Positions 47,501-57,661 of a stretch of DNA of 64,000 nucleotides are shown piece by piece (the stretch's first letter is position 1; each line of letters opens with the position of its first letter). The DNA comes from Brachionus manjavacas (taxonomy: Eukaryota > Rotifera > Eurotatoria > Ploima > Brachionidae). Under the pieces are notes generated by a model. It searched no databases. It saw only the letters and a program-made list of their open reading frames with translations, and was not told the DNA's origin. The position numbers and the translations under genes were made by a program. The stretch covers positions 3,920,501 to 3,984,500 of the forward strand of contig JAHQIY010000001.1 in NCBI GenBank assembly GCA_019054805.1, given 5' to 3'.

Positions 47501-47551
47501 AAACCAAAAACTTAAAAATAGAAACCTTTTCTATTTTTAAGGTTTTGGTTT
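47501..47551. repeat. Near-perfect 24-bp hairpin
   Basis: AAACCAAAAACTTAAAAATA plus GAAA at 47501-47524 pairs with TTTCTATTTTTAAGGTTTTG plus GTTT at 47528-47551, with one mismatch and a three-base loop. A related AAACCAAAATTT lies just upstream at 47490. It could be a transposon end or a precursor-type RNA hairpin, and cannot be decided here. Confidence 0.75.
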
Positions 47552-47829
47552 AAATGTTGATCAAGGATTTGTCTTATATTCATCTTCACTTAAATAGACT
47601 CTTAATATTTTGGCACAATATTTTTAGTAAAAATTCCCCAGAAATGGTAAAAAACCCATAAATATATAAAAAAGTAATAATATTAATTTTGTGTCAATTT
47701 TTTTATATAAAATTAATAAAAATAGTAAGAATACCCAAAAAAAAATAATTTTTCCATTTAATCATTAATAAAAAATATTTTTAGTAAATAAAAAAAAAAA
47801 AATATCAAAATATTTAATTTTTTTTCCTA

Positions 47830-48110
47830 GTACAACCATTTGGGCAATAAAAACCTCTTTTTCTTCATTGGGGCATTACAAGTTTTACAAATATTCTCTA
47901 TTGATAAAGCTGGATCATTCGGCTTGTGTCTTTTATATGATGTTGGAGCTTGTTCAAGTTCTTTATCCGAATCTTCTTCAGATTCAAGTACGGCATTCTT
48001 TTCGTTCTAAATACAGTCCGCTGGTTGATGTTGTAGGCACGACCTTGTTTTCTTTTTCGATTCTCGCTTTGGCTTGTATATCCATGCCAATATCATTGAA
48101 GTTCATCAAT
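47830..48110 (-). pseudogene. Degenerate coding fragment with zinc-ribbon-like end
   Basis: The minus strand shows pieces of coding sequence in different frames: MNFNDIGMDIQAKARIEKEN, then LESEEDSDKELEQAPTSYKR and IENICKTCNAPMKKKRF, and in the next frame CPNGCTR. The C-x2-C ... C-x3-C arrangement suggests a zinc ribbon at the C-terminus of an acidic protein. Frames break at least twice. I do not recognise the family; a transposon-encoded protein is the likeliest origin given its place inside a repeat. The 119-codon forward ORF across it is a shadow. Confidence 0.4.
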
Positions 48111-49646
48111 TCTAAAAAAATTAATATTAATAAATTTAAAGAAAATTTTTTGTATTATGTTTTCATTAATTTAATTGTTTTATTTATAATAAGTTGGGAA
48201 AAAAAAGAAAGAGATAAAAATTTATAATTTTTGTTGTTTTTTTATATAAATTTGCGTTAAATTTTTTTATTGCCTTGAATACTGACAGCCACTTAAATAT
48301 CCAATTTAAAATTTAAAAATATAAAGCAGATAATTTTAAAATAATCTCTATTATTAAATAATGCAAGTATGTTCATAATAGACACATAAACTTTCCTTTT
48401 CATGATTTATTTTAATTTACAATTTATTCTTTTTTTTTTTGATTTTTTTTATCATCCAAGCGGTGTTTTTTGAAATAAATAAAGATTAAACAAATCATGT
48501 TTAATTAAGATTGGTAATTTTTTATTATAAAATGAATTGATAAATTGATAAAAAATGCCTTTTTTTAAATCTAAAACAAAAAATTTTGATATTAAATTCA
48601 CATTTGATTATAAACTTTAATTTGCCATTTTCTTTGGTCTTTAATATGAGACAATGCTTGAGAATCTTAATATTCCTTTTTGGCTGAACTAGGTAGACTC
48701 TGACGTCTATTCTGATAGATAATTAATATTTTATCATTTAAAAATAGTAATCTAAAAATTGATTTATTAAAAATTTTTCTTAAAGATAAATATCCTGGGA
48801 ATTTTAGAAATTAAATATTTTAGTGGGATTGAATTGGTCTTTAAAGTGAATAGAATTTAAATCTCTTATCTAATTTAATAAAAATCAATTTCCTTTATCA
48901 AAATTTTTTTTGAGATTTAACAGTAAATCATTTGAACCTTTAAATAAATAAAGAATATTTTTAAGTAAAGTTGATTTCAATTCACAGTTCTATTTTTCCT
49001 GAATTTTTTTAAAATATTATATTTTAATTTAATAAAAAATTGATTGAACTATTTGGATGAATAATGGAGGCTTTGCATGAAACTCGGAATAGCCTTTAAT
49101 CACCAACCGAACAATCAAAAATCAACAAAATTTGTCTTCAAAAAATTCAAAATTAAAATTTTAAGATGCTGTCCTCAGAATTAGTCAATAAATGTATGCA
49201 AAGATCGTCAAATGGATCAGTTTATAACGCATTTTATCAATAGCAAAAAAATTGTTGAACAATGCTTATTAATTACTTGCAGTGGATCATTATTTTAAAT
49301 ATTTTAAAATTAAGATTCATATCTAATTTAATAAGTAATCCAAGAAATATGTAAAATTTATTTTGAAAAATTAACAAAAAAAATCTAACAAAACTCACTA
49401 TAGTATACTTTCGGGCTCAATAAGTATTCAAAAAAAGTGCACAAATATCACAGAATATTTTAATTTCTCAAATTTTTATGATAATTTGAAATGAGAATAA
49501 AACAAAAATAAATGATTTTAAGAATAGAAATTAAGGCTCTTTTTCTCTTTATCTTGCACATCTTAATAAATAAATTGACAAGCTTATTTATTTAAATAAA
49601 TTTTTGCCTAAAATAATTAATCTTTGGCCATTAGTAAACTTGAAAA

Positions 49647-50401
49647 ATGTCAGCACAAAGCTCAGAAAATTCGGTGAAAAAAATTTATCAAACAGTAATC
49701 GACGAAGTAATTGATAACATCCGCGAAGCTTTTCTCGACGAGGGTCAGGACGAGTCGCTACTTCAGGATCTTAAGCAAATGTGGGAGACAAAACTGAACG
49801 CTTCGAGGGCAGTGCAAAACGGTGACGACCATACAGAGCCAACCATGCGCTTACCGACCCATAAAGAGCCGGCTAAGCAAATGGGTCAAGAAATAAGGTC
49901 GGGCATAGACCCGGCAACTAGAGCTGCCTTTCAGGCTCTGCCCCAATCGATCTACACTACTGGACAAGATGTTAATCTAAAATTGAAGAAGCATTTGGCT
50001 GCTCAAGTCGATGGTGGAGTTGATGGCTCCAGTTCAGATGAAGATGAGGACGAGACTGACTTAGTAGAAGGGATTCCAGGCGATGAGGATGATGACGATG
50101 ACAAAAATGATGAACCTAGTGAATATGAGGGAAAAGAGGACTCGGATCCTTTAAATTCTGAAGATGATTTGACCGAGCCTGGCTCGCCAAACTCCAATTC
50201 TGACCTTTTCGACACAGAGCATGTGATTGTGTGCCAGTACGATAAGGTAATTGAAAAATGATTTTTTTCCCAAACTATCTAACTTTTAAATAGATCACCA
50301 GAATAAAAAATAAATGGAAATTTCACTTGAAAGATGGTATCATGAACATCAATGGAAAAGACTATTTGTTTAGTAAAGCTAATGGCGATGCAGAGTGGTG
50401 A
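49647..50401 (+). CDS. GTF2A1: TFIIA large (alpha/beta) subunit
   Basis: TFIIA stabilises TBP on promoter DNA for RNA polymerase II initiation. The large subunit pairs with the gamma chain. Exons 49647-50246 and 50294-50401 join to 235 residues. The N-terminal four-helix-bundle region reads KIYQTVIDEVIDNIREAFLD and continues to LKQMWETKLNASRA. The middle is acidic (SSSDEDEDETD, DEDDDDDKNDE). The C-terminal beta-barrel segment spans the intron (VIVCQYDK, then ITRIKNKWKFHLKDGIMNIN, YLFSKANGDAEW) and is nearly identical to animal TFIIA. The non-conserved linker is much shorter than in human (376 residues in all), as in yeast TOA1. A DPATRAAFQALPQSIY segment sits where the proteolytic alpha/beta cleavage region would be. 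An AATAAA lies at 50445-50450. Confidence 0.95.
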
Positions 50402-51009
50402 AGTTGATTTTTTTTCCTAATTGGTAGAATTTTGTTAATTTACGAATAAATTAAATATATCACTTGTAATAATTATTAAAAATATCAAGAATAATTTTTG
50501 TTTAATTGGAAATAAAATAAAATATTAAAAAAAAATAAATAAAGATTCAGTTATTGAGTTAATAAATATTTTTAAAGCAATAGAATTTATTTTGAAGCAG
50601 ATTTTTTTAACCTTATTTTTTGGGGAAATTATTTTCGTTGCTTCTAATGCCGAAATCAAATATGGGATAAAATGAATTCAAATAAATGTAAATTCGAACT
50701 TTAATTTGAGTTCTGCTTGATTTTAAGATTCTACTATTTTATTTTTATTTCAAAATTAAATCTATTCTCAAATTTGATCAAAAAATTCAAATTAATTACA
50801 AACAACTCTGAGAAAAGTATTATTAAGATGTGAAATTTTTATTATTAATGAGATTAATTTTGAAGTCCATCAATTCCGAACTTGAAAAAAACAATTTCAG
50901 TCGAGTCTTCCTCAATTGGATCAGCAGTTTTTTTAAGGACATGACTTTCAAGGTTGATATTGTCAAACAAAAAATGGGATCTTTATAGAAAATTTAATCA
51001 AAACACACT
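50402..51009. other. 3' flank of TFIIA and intergenic DNA
   Basis: Polyadenylation signal, then AT-rich spacer. No gene is recognised. Confidence 0.5.
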
Positions 51010-51624
51010 GAATAGTCGGATCAATTTTAGACTATTCTTTTCCTTGCTTAAATTCATTTTCAGAAAATAAAATCAAAAAATTACAAGCAATTCATAATAC
51101 AGCAGTCAGATCTATCCTTAAGTTAAAATATGATACTCCCTCCAACATCGTGCATCATGAAGCTTTTAATAAACTTAAATTACTAACAGTCTCAAATCGA
51201 CTTTTGAGTTGAGTGAGAATTATGTTGGGACAAGACTGAATCATTCTATTCCATTGGTTGTAAGACTGGTGAAAGAATACAAAGAAGGTTTCGAATCGAG
51301 ATATATTGAATACCCAACTCCATTGTGTAATTGCTACCTTACTATTTCCCCTCTTTTTGCTGAAGCTTCAACTATATAAACATGAGCCAAATTTAACAAT
51401 CTGTGTCTTCTAAACTTTCATTTTTTTAGCTTATTTACTTTATTTTGATTTTCTTTTTTTTATCTCATTTTATTAACTTTAATCATTAAAGTAAAAAATA
51501 AAAATAAAAAATCAAAGTTTGATTTTTTATTTTTATTTTTTTTTAAATTTATTCTAAAGGAGCTCTAGCTCCGGACAGAAAACAAATAATTAAAATAAAA
51601 AATAATAAGGTATTCATCAACAAA
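51010..51624 (+). mobile_element. LINE family X, 5'-truncated copy
   Basis: The plus strand reads NKIKKLQAIHNTAVRSILKL, then HHEAFNKLKLLTVSNRLLS, a stop, and after breaks VVRLVKEYKEGFESRYIEYP and PLCNCYLTISPLFAEAST. It is the same C-terminal tail as in the 41.6 kb and 59.6 kb copies. The shared 3' end follows at 51551 (TAAAGGAGCTCTAGCTCCGG) with an ACAAATAATTAAAATAAAAA tail. Frameshifts and stops are present. No RT catalytic region is included. Confidence 0.85.
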
Positions 51625-52120
51625 TCTAGGGCATTAGAAACATTAACCGTGGAGTGCCACAAGTCAGCTGTTTATTTCCAACAATCTTAATCCTCTTCTT
51701 TAGTGACATAATCAGTGAACTACCTTAAAGGATTAAAACAGCACTCTTCACAAAATATATACCTAAACATCTGGATATCATCTCTCTACATCAAAGAAAT
51801 CGAATAATTTTTGCAACTATCCATCGAAAAAATTCTGTTCCACCTGGGGATTCAAAATTAGCAAGTCCAAGACTTGCTGCACCACATTCAATACTGCTGG
51901 GCAAAGGATAAAAAATATTTTATCAAGTGAATTTCAAAATAGAAAATTTGAATATCCCAATTGAACCAAAACCGACATTTCTTGGCATTAAACTTGACCC
52001 GAAACTTTCACTCAAGCCCGACTTCGAACACATAGAAAGTCACCAAAATGAAAATACATGACAACTGGAAAACTCGCCAACTATTCCTAAATAAAAATTC
52101 GAAACACCCTTAGACGTTTT
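51625..52120 (+). mobile_element. Decayed LINE RT fragment (other lineage)
   Basis: The plus strand reads NINRGVPQVSCLFPTILILF then FSDIISELP, corresponding to the RT '(R)GVPQGSxLSPxLFxLFxxDI' motif. Frame-shifted pieces follow that resemble the thumb (WGFKISKSKTCCTTF near 51860, then NIPIEPKPTFLGIKLDPKLS near 51955). Stops and shifts are frequent, and the aspartate pair is not intact. It directly follows the family X tail but is a different element. Confidence 0.65.
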
Positions 52121-53163
52121 CAGCAATCTCACAAACAGCAAATAGAACCATCATTATTCTTTTTTACTTAAATTTTACTTTTTAAGTCTTTTTTTTCTAA
52201 ATTCTTTATACTTTTTAATTTACAATTTAACTTTTTTACTCATTTAATTTTTTTAATGAGATAAATCTTGTATAAAAAATAGTTTAAACGAAAGCTATTC
52301 GAACGAACCTTAAGTGCCCTCCCTCCTAAAATAAATTTTTAATCAAAGAAAGCTCGACTCAATCTGATTAAGATTTGAAATCTTAATTGTTGTGTCATTT
52401 TGTTTAGAATAAAAAAATAATTTAAGCTTTACAACCAATTCTAAAGCTTCAGTTATACGGTATTAGATGTTAGTCTGATTCATCATCCTGTTCAACTTAT
52501 TGAATTTGATTCAGTTTTACAAAGTCAACTATTCTTGATCAGATAGAGCTGCGGATGTTTGTAATTGTTTATTTTTTTTTATTTTTTTTTAAACAATAAT
52601 TTAGGAAAAGTTTTTCTTGTGCAAACTTAATTAATGAACAGTTGAAATTATCTCTTGATTTAATTTAATTATCTCCTGTGAGAGTTTTTTTTTGTGGATA
52701 TTTAAAGATGATCTAATGTGATCTAAGTTTTATCAAAGTATTGAAATGTCTGATAGTGAATATCGAGTAGTTGATGACTATGTAACTTCTGAATCAGAAT
52801 CTGAAGACGAGGTTCAAGAATCCAATCTTGCTCAAACATAAACTAGGATCTGATCTAGAAACTTATTCTGAGCCGATGGATCTGGTCTGGTTAGTGTTTT
52901 TAGATAAGAAACCATGGTCTACCAATACTCACGAAACCCACCCTAATAAACAAATAATAAACTTATTTCTCCCAAGCATTTCAGTTTAGTCCTCACCAAA
53001 TCGGCAAAGTCTAACCCCTTGAAAATAGAAGATAGGCGCGAGAGCTTTGACAACGGTTTTCTTAAACATTGTACTTGTACTACTTAAATATTATTTTATA
53101 TTCTTTAATTCAGTTTATTGTTTCCTTGTATTCGTCAATTTCTCTTATTTGCCAAAATTTTGA
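52121..53163. other. Intergenic DNA with a short acidic ORF
   Basis: The plus-strand frame at 52747-52842 encodes MSDSEYRVVDDYVTSESESE and a further acidic stretch, ending after 31 residues. It resembles the acidic start of the MULE-type protein at 56.07 kb (MSDDEYAPLELYESQKSDSE), so it may be another transposon 5' end. Nothing else is supported. Confidence 0.4.
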
Positions 53164-53616
53164 ATGCTCATTACTTCCAATGGCCACTGTAACGCAGCTA
53201 CCATAGACGGCTCTATGAGAGAACATTCGTTCTTATCAAAAAATATTATTAAGCATTGGTCGAAACGAAGAGATCCATTGTCAGTCAATTGCAAAAATTT
53301 TTCACTTCAACCAACAATTGATACTCAACTTTTTACCAAGACATATGACTGGATTAAACATAAGAAAAAATCAATTGCAAGAGATGAAGACAATATGATC
53401 ATAAATTACACCAACTCGACGATGGCTAATGTAGAAGTTAATAATCAAAATATCAAGACTTACCGATCGGCGGTTGAACAATTAAATTTTAGTGATCGAT
53501 TAAGTAATTTTAGAGATCGATTAAATACCTCCCAAATTTTATTTATATTAAGATTGAAAAGAAGCAAAAAGAAATTAAGCTTGGTACCGATAAAAAAAAT
53601 AAAATTTCATATGTAA
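53164..53616 (+). CDS. Hypothetical 150-residue ORF
   Basis: An uninterrupted frame of 150 codons with mixed composition (MLITSNGHCNAATIDGSMRE.., later KKKSIARDEDNMIINYTNST, Arg/Lys-rich near the C-terminus). I recognise no domain. It has no signal peptide or membrane segment. It sits among transposon debris, so it may be part of a mobile element, such as an ORF1 or a lost-domain fragment, rather than a host gene. Length alone, in AT-rich DNA, makes some coding past plausible. Confidence 0.3.
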   Translation: MLITSNGHCNAATIDGSMREHSFLSKNIIKHWSKRRDPLSVNCKNFSLQPTIDTQLFTKTYDWIKHKKKSIARDEDNMIINYTNSTMANVEVNNQNIKTYRSAVEQLNFSDRLSNFRDRLNTSQILFILRLKRSKKKLSLVPIKKIKFHM

Positions 53617-53632
53617 ATATCAAATTTAATTT

Positions 53633-53860
53633 TTTCGCTGTAGATAATCAAGCAGAAATATTTTCTGTATTTCTCTTTTTAGTTGTAGAACAACGAGCTC
53701 TGCCACGGCGTTTTGGAACATTTGAAGATTTTTGTGCATCAGCTTGATAATTTTGATCAATATTTAAATCATTCGGTTCATCTTATTGTAAAGGATTTGA
53801 TAAGTTTTCACTATTTATAACATTGGATAAATCGTACTCTTGAAACGAATTTTCCATTTA
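53633..53860 (-). pseudogene. Small AT-hook-like transposon remnant
   Basis: The minus strand starts MENSFQEYDLSNVINSENLS, meets one stop (TAA), and continues DEPNDLNIDQNYQADAQKSS and NVPKRRGRARCSTTKKRNTE to a TGA. The short acidic start plus RRGRAR basic tail parallels the shortened element at 39.7 kb. It may be an internally deleted MULE-type gene. One stop codon makes it non-functional unless read through. Tentative. Confidence 0.35.
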
Positions 53861-53934
53861 ATTAACTAATATTAATATAATTAACAAGTAGAAGAAAAAA
53901 AATTACTAGCAGAAAGAAATAGATCTCTTATTAT

Positions 53935-54480
53935 TTTACGTTATTTTTTCTACTCCCACTCTGGAAGTTTGTTCCAAACATATACCAATCGATTTGTGAA
54001 AAAGTTCAATCATGTTTTACAATTTCGGACAAGTTTTTCAAATCCGTAACTATGACTTCTTGTTGCATAATGTTCCATCATTTGAGACAAAGAATAATGC
54101 AATTCAACCCTTTAAAAAATTTAAAAATTCTAAATTAATTTATAAAAACACCTCTTAACCCTTTATTCTCAAGCGTTGTTAATTTCAACTTACTAAAACG
54201 GTCTTCATACCACAAGTTCTTCAACTCTCCAGTCAGTTTGGTAGCTCTTCTTTGTACATCTTCTATAAGAGATTTCTTTCTTTAACATTGGACCCCAAAT
54301 TCTATTATCCACTCATTCAAACATTTAATAAGTCATTAATGAAAATAACAAAAAGAAGTGGACCCAAAAACAAAATTCTTTGGTACATCGCTAAAATCTT
54401 CCATCTAAGATGAACATTCATTACCATTGATAAGTCTCTGTCTTTTATCTTAAAAGGCTGAAAGCTAGTTTACAATTCAA
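53935..54480 (-). mobile_element. Old CR1/jockey-like LINE remnant (host of a nested insertion)
   Basis: From 54480 down, the minus strand reads IVN(stop)LSAF, DKRQRLINGNE, MEDFSDVPKNFVFG and, one frame over, GPLLFVIFINDLLNV, i.e. the RT strand before and through the '(S)GVPQGSVLGP' turn. Lower down come LIEDVQRRATKLTGELKNLW and YEDRFSKLKLTTLENKGLRG, very like the 14.8-16.3 kb LINE (LLEKVQHRATK.., YEDRCSKLGLTTL). It has many stops and shifts. Its upper end is cut exactly where the next LINE begins. Confidence 0.75.
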
Positions 54481-55628
54481 TTTTTTTTTTCCTTATTCAC
54501 TCCTTGTGGAGCATAGGGTCATTACTTTTGATTTCCACTCAAGTCGATCTTTTGCCTTTACCCTTGCTTCTCCCCATGTCATACCCATTTCGATGAACTC
54601 TTTCGTGATTGTTGACCTCCATGTTACTGCTGGTCGTCCTACCTTACGTCGCCCTTGAGGTGTCCATTGGAGGGCCCTTTTTGGTATCCGTGTTTCTTTC
54701 ATTCTAAGTACATGCCCAAGCCATCGCAGTCTTTTGTTCGTAATGCATTGACTTAATGGCTCTGAATTTGTTCTTCTGTATAGGTCAGCATTTGACAATG
54801 TCTCAGGCCAGTGTATCCCGAGAATCCTCCGCAGGCTTCCCGTGTGGAAGCTGTTAAGGCTTTTCCTGTCAGATTCACTTATCCCCCAACATTCACTTCG
54901 GTACATCAATGTTGCTTTTACTACACTGTTGTATAGTTTAAGCTTTGTTTCCTTGCTATAGCCTTTTGATTTCTATGCTGGTCGGAGTCTAGCAAAGACA
55001 CTCTTTGCTTTAGCAAGTCTATTCTTAATGTCTCTATGTGCTCCCAACGTTGTGCTGATAGTGCTACCTAGGTATGTGAATTCATTTACACACTCGATTT
55101 GTGCACCATCGATGATGATCGGGGTATCCAATTTGGTGTTTATGCACATAACTTTCGTTTTGGCTCCATTTATTTCGAGTCCAGTTGGTTTAGCGTTGTT
55201 CGCCAAGTCTTGCGTCTTCATATGCATATGTGCTTCTGTATTAGATATTAGCACCAGATCATCCGCAAAGTCTAAGTCTTCATGTTTTGCAGTTAATCCC
55301 CATTGAATACCTCTCGCACTAACAGTAGTTATCTTCATGACATAGTCAATCAATATTAGAAATAGTGTCGGAGAGAGAACGCACCCTTGTCTGACTCCTG
55401 GACACACTTTGAAACTCTCAGATTTTCCTTTTTCCAGAATCACGTTACTCTCGAAATTCTCGTAGAAGAGTTTTATCAAGTTAACTATCTTCTGTGGTAG
55501 GCCATAAGATCTTAATATAGCCCACAAGGTTTCTCTGTGTATGCTATCAAAGGCTTTCTTGAAGTCAATGAAGTTAAGATACAGGGGGCTATTCCATTCC
55601 AGACTTTGTTCTATGATGTTCCTAAGTG
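54481..55628 (-). mobile_element. 5'-truncated LINE with target-site duplication
   Basis: A nearly clean minus-strand RT: TLRNIIEQSLEWNSPLYLNF, IDFKKAFDSIHRETLWAILR, CPGVRQGCVLSPTLFLILID, LDFADDLVLISNTEAHMHMK (FADD catalytic pair) and NEFTYLGSTISTTLGAHRDI. After a single TAG (54973-54975) it continues in frame through RSECWGISESDRKSLNSFHT, RRILGIHWPETLSNADLYRR and LRWLGHVLRMKETRIPKRAL to a TGA at 54493. The 3' UTR is almost absent: ATAAGG then A10. Flanks are TTACAATTCAA (54470-54480) and TTACAATTAAA (55629-55639), a target-site duplication matching at 10 of 11 positions. It is the youngest LINE in the window and RTE-like in its C-terminus, truncated just before the RT fingers. Confidence 0.93.
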
Positions 55629-55881
55629 TTACAATTAAATACCTTGTTTTAAATTTTTTATAAATTTTAATATTTGATTTTTGATTTAAGTCTCAATTCA
55701 GTTGTTTTTGAGCTAAGATTATTTGAGCAGTAAATAAAATTATTTTACCGCAAAAAAAAATTTAAAAAAGCAGTAAAATTAATTATAAAAAATAAAAATG
55801 TGCAAGAATAAAAAATAAAAGTGATAAAAACCTTAAGTTATCCGCTAAAAGAATGAAATGAACAGAAACTATACTTAATTG

Positions 55882-55963
55882 AACCCAATAAAATGTATTT
55901 TGATCAGTAAATTGAATTATTAAACCCAATAAAATGAATCTTGATCAATAAATTGAATTATTA
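55882..55963 (+). repeat. Tandem repeat, 41 bp x 2
   Basis: AACCCAATAAAATG..TTGAATTATTA occurs at 55882-55922 and again immediately at 55923-55963 with three differences. It lies about 110 bp upstream of the MULE-type start at 56071. Confidence 0.85.
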
Positions 55964-56070
55964 GTTAAAAGTCCAATTATTTTCGGCCTTATCTATATAA
56001 ATGTCTTTCTTTTTCTGTTTTAAATAAATTCAAATAATAAATTTTACAAAAATATATTTCATTAAATAAA

Positions 56071-57034
56071 ATGAGTGATGACGAGTACGCCCCACTTGAA
56101 TTATATGAATCGCAAAAGTCTGATTCTGAAGAAGTGGAAGAAAGAAACATACTCAAAAAACGAAGAGGGATTAATCGAGAATGGATATATGTGGATATGT
56201 TTGATGACAATGATGCTGCAGATTTGTGGTTAAAAAATGAAACAAAATGGTCAAAAGAAGATACCTATAGCACAAACGATAGGGACAAAATTAAATATCG
56301 CTGCAATTTAGTAAAACGTCGTGGTCCACAATGCGATGCAAAACTTATGCTTTTATGATGTATGATGTAATAGAGGAGGAGATAAACTTTGACAAGCAGT
56401 TAATCAAAAGATATCAATATTAGGTGATTTCAAGCTTCAACAAACTATACTTGCAGATATTTGTGTTTTACAAGTTTCATGTTTAGGGTTGCATACACCT
56501 TGTTCAAAAAACGTTATTTATCACATGATAATCCAAACATGAAACAATTTATGAATTATTTTGAAAAACAATGGATTAACAAATTAAATGGGTGGTATGA
56601 AAGCTAAATTATTGGTCCGTCAACAAACAACATTAAACTCTGATAATTGGAAGAAAAGTCAATGCAATTGTCCAGCATTTTTAAAAAGAAACATGTGCAA
56701 ACATATAATTGCAATTGCAGAAATGAAACACTTAGTTACAATACCAATTGCAGACAAACAAGTGTTGATTGATGGTAAAAAACCAAAAGGGCGTCCGCCG
56801 TTAGCAAAAAAGGCATTGGTTTATCAGCCTAAAGATATTATAATGTCACAAGCAACAACAAGTACTCCAGCAACGAGTAAACCAACTGCTAAGCCTGCTC
56901 GCAAACGAAAACAGACTGAAGTTACTGAATATACTGATGAAATCAGTAATAAAAAGCCTAAAATAGGTGAAAACCAGGTAAGTGATTTAATTCTTAAGGC
57001 TAAAAGAGGACGTAGTAGACCTCGCAAAAATTAA
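56071..57034 (+). pseudogene. MULE-type transposase with deleted catalytic core
   Basis: The first frame (56071-56358) starts MSDDEYAPLELYESQKSDSE, has KKRRGINREWIYVDMFDDND, and ends in a FLYWCH/WRKY-like zinc-finger segment (KYRCNLVKRRGPQCDAKLML). Then frames break: only HDNPNMKQFMNYFEKQWINK then LNGWYE remain of the transposase region near 56525-56600. The second frame (56588-57034) carries a SWIM zinc finger, QCNCPAFLKRNMCKHIIAIA (C-x-C-x8-C-x-H), followed by basic AT-hook-like segments (KPKGRPPLAKKAL, KRGRSRPRKN). Zinc finger, transposase and SWIM in this order are the hallmark of Mutator-like elements. Most of the DDE core is gone, so it is inactive. Confidence 0.82.
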
Positions 57035-57661
57035 TACTACTACTACATCTTACACTTCTTTTTTTTTTAAATGTTGCTTGATTTAAAAACTTTTTCTTTG
57101 AATAAAAAATACTTTTTCTGTTCAATAAAATTTATTTTTACTACCGCTCTTATTTATTTTTACTATTTATTTTTACTACTACCGTTTTATTCTCACCGTT
57201 ATAACTATTTTTTGGGTCCTATTTATTATTTATTTTCTACTCATATAATTTAATATCCGTTTAATATTATTTACTGCTCAATTAATACCCGTTCGTTGTT
57301 TTTTGCTTGCAGTTCTTTTTTTTCTTTACTATGTATGTGTCCTTGTAGTTATGTCTAAGCAAAGCAGCGTACTTATATTTGTGTTGATTTTTACGAATCC
57401 AATTTCACTGTTTTTAGCTCCATTAAAATTGACAAAATTTTAGACTTTTTTATTTTTGCAAAATGAATCTAATTAAGATTAAGATCAAATAAATTTAGAC
57501 TATTTTTTCAATTTTGATTTTTTTATTGAAATAAAATAAGGAACAAATTTTAATTTTATTTTGCTTTCGTTTGACTAGAAATTTACAAACAAATTTAACT
57601 CAATTAATTTGGAAATTTTATTTTATCTCCTTTAATCTTAAAAAAAAATTTGCTAACTTAA
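57035..57661. other. Intergenic DNA
   Basis: A short (TAC)n-like run (ATACTACTACTAC) follows the MULE stop, then TTTATTTTTACTA-type low-complexity repeats near 57130-57190. The 60-codon ORF here is low-complexity. Nothing else is recognised. Confidence 0.5.

Larger units (their letters stand above)
46898..48640 (+). repeat. Dispersed repeat, copy 2 (partner 4483-4930), interrupted
   Basis: Blocks from copy 1 reappear in the same order: near 46898 (AACTTGAAGTTCATTATCAT), 47190-47370 and 48478-48640. Copy 2 has extra DNA after the first block and a larger insertion of about 1.1 kb between the last two. That insertion contains the 47501-47551 hairpin and the zinc-ribbon-like debris. This looks like an old element into which something else later inserted. 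Confidence 0.6.
45705..49646. other. Long intergenic AT-rich region
   Basis: It holds the second copy of the dispersed repeat (46898-48640), a strong 24-bp hairpin at 47501-47551 and degenerate coding debris at 47830-48110. Outside those no gene is supported. Confidence 0.5.

Noticed and set aside
47868-48227. 119-codon plus-strand ORF as a membrane protein
   Set aside because: The opposite strand carries acidic and zinc-ribbon-like coding debris; the forward ORF's second half is low-complexity Asn/Lys/Phe.
49995-50215. 70-codon Ser-rich minus ORF in TFIIA
   Set aside because: It is the antisense of the Asp/Glu-rich linker of TFIIA.
55028-55306. 92-codon plus-strand ORF
   Set aside because: Antisense of the LINE reverse transcriptase, including its FADD region.
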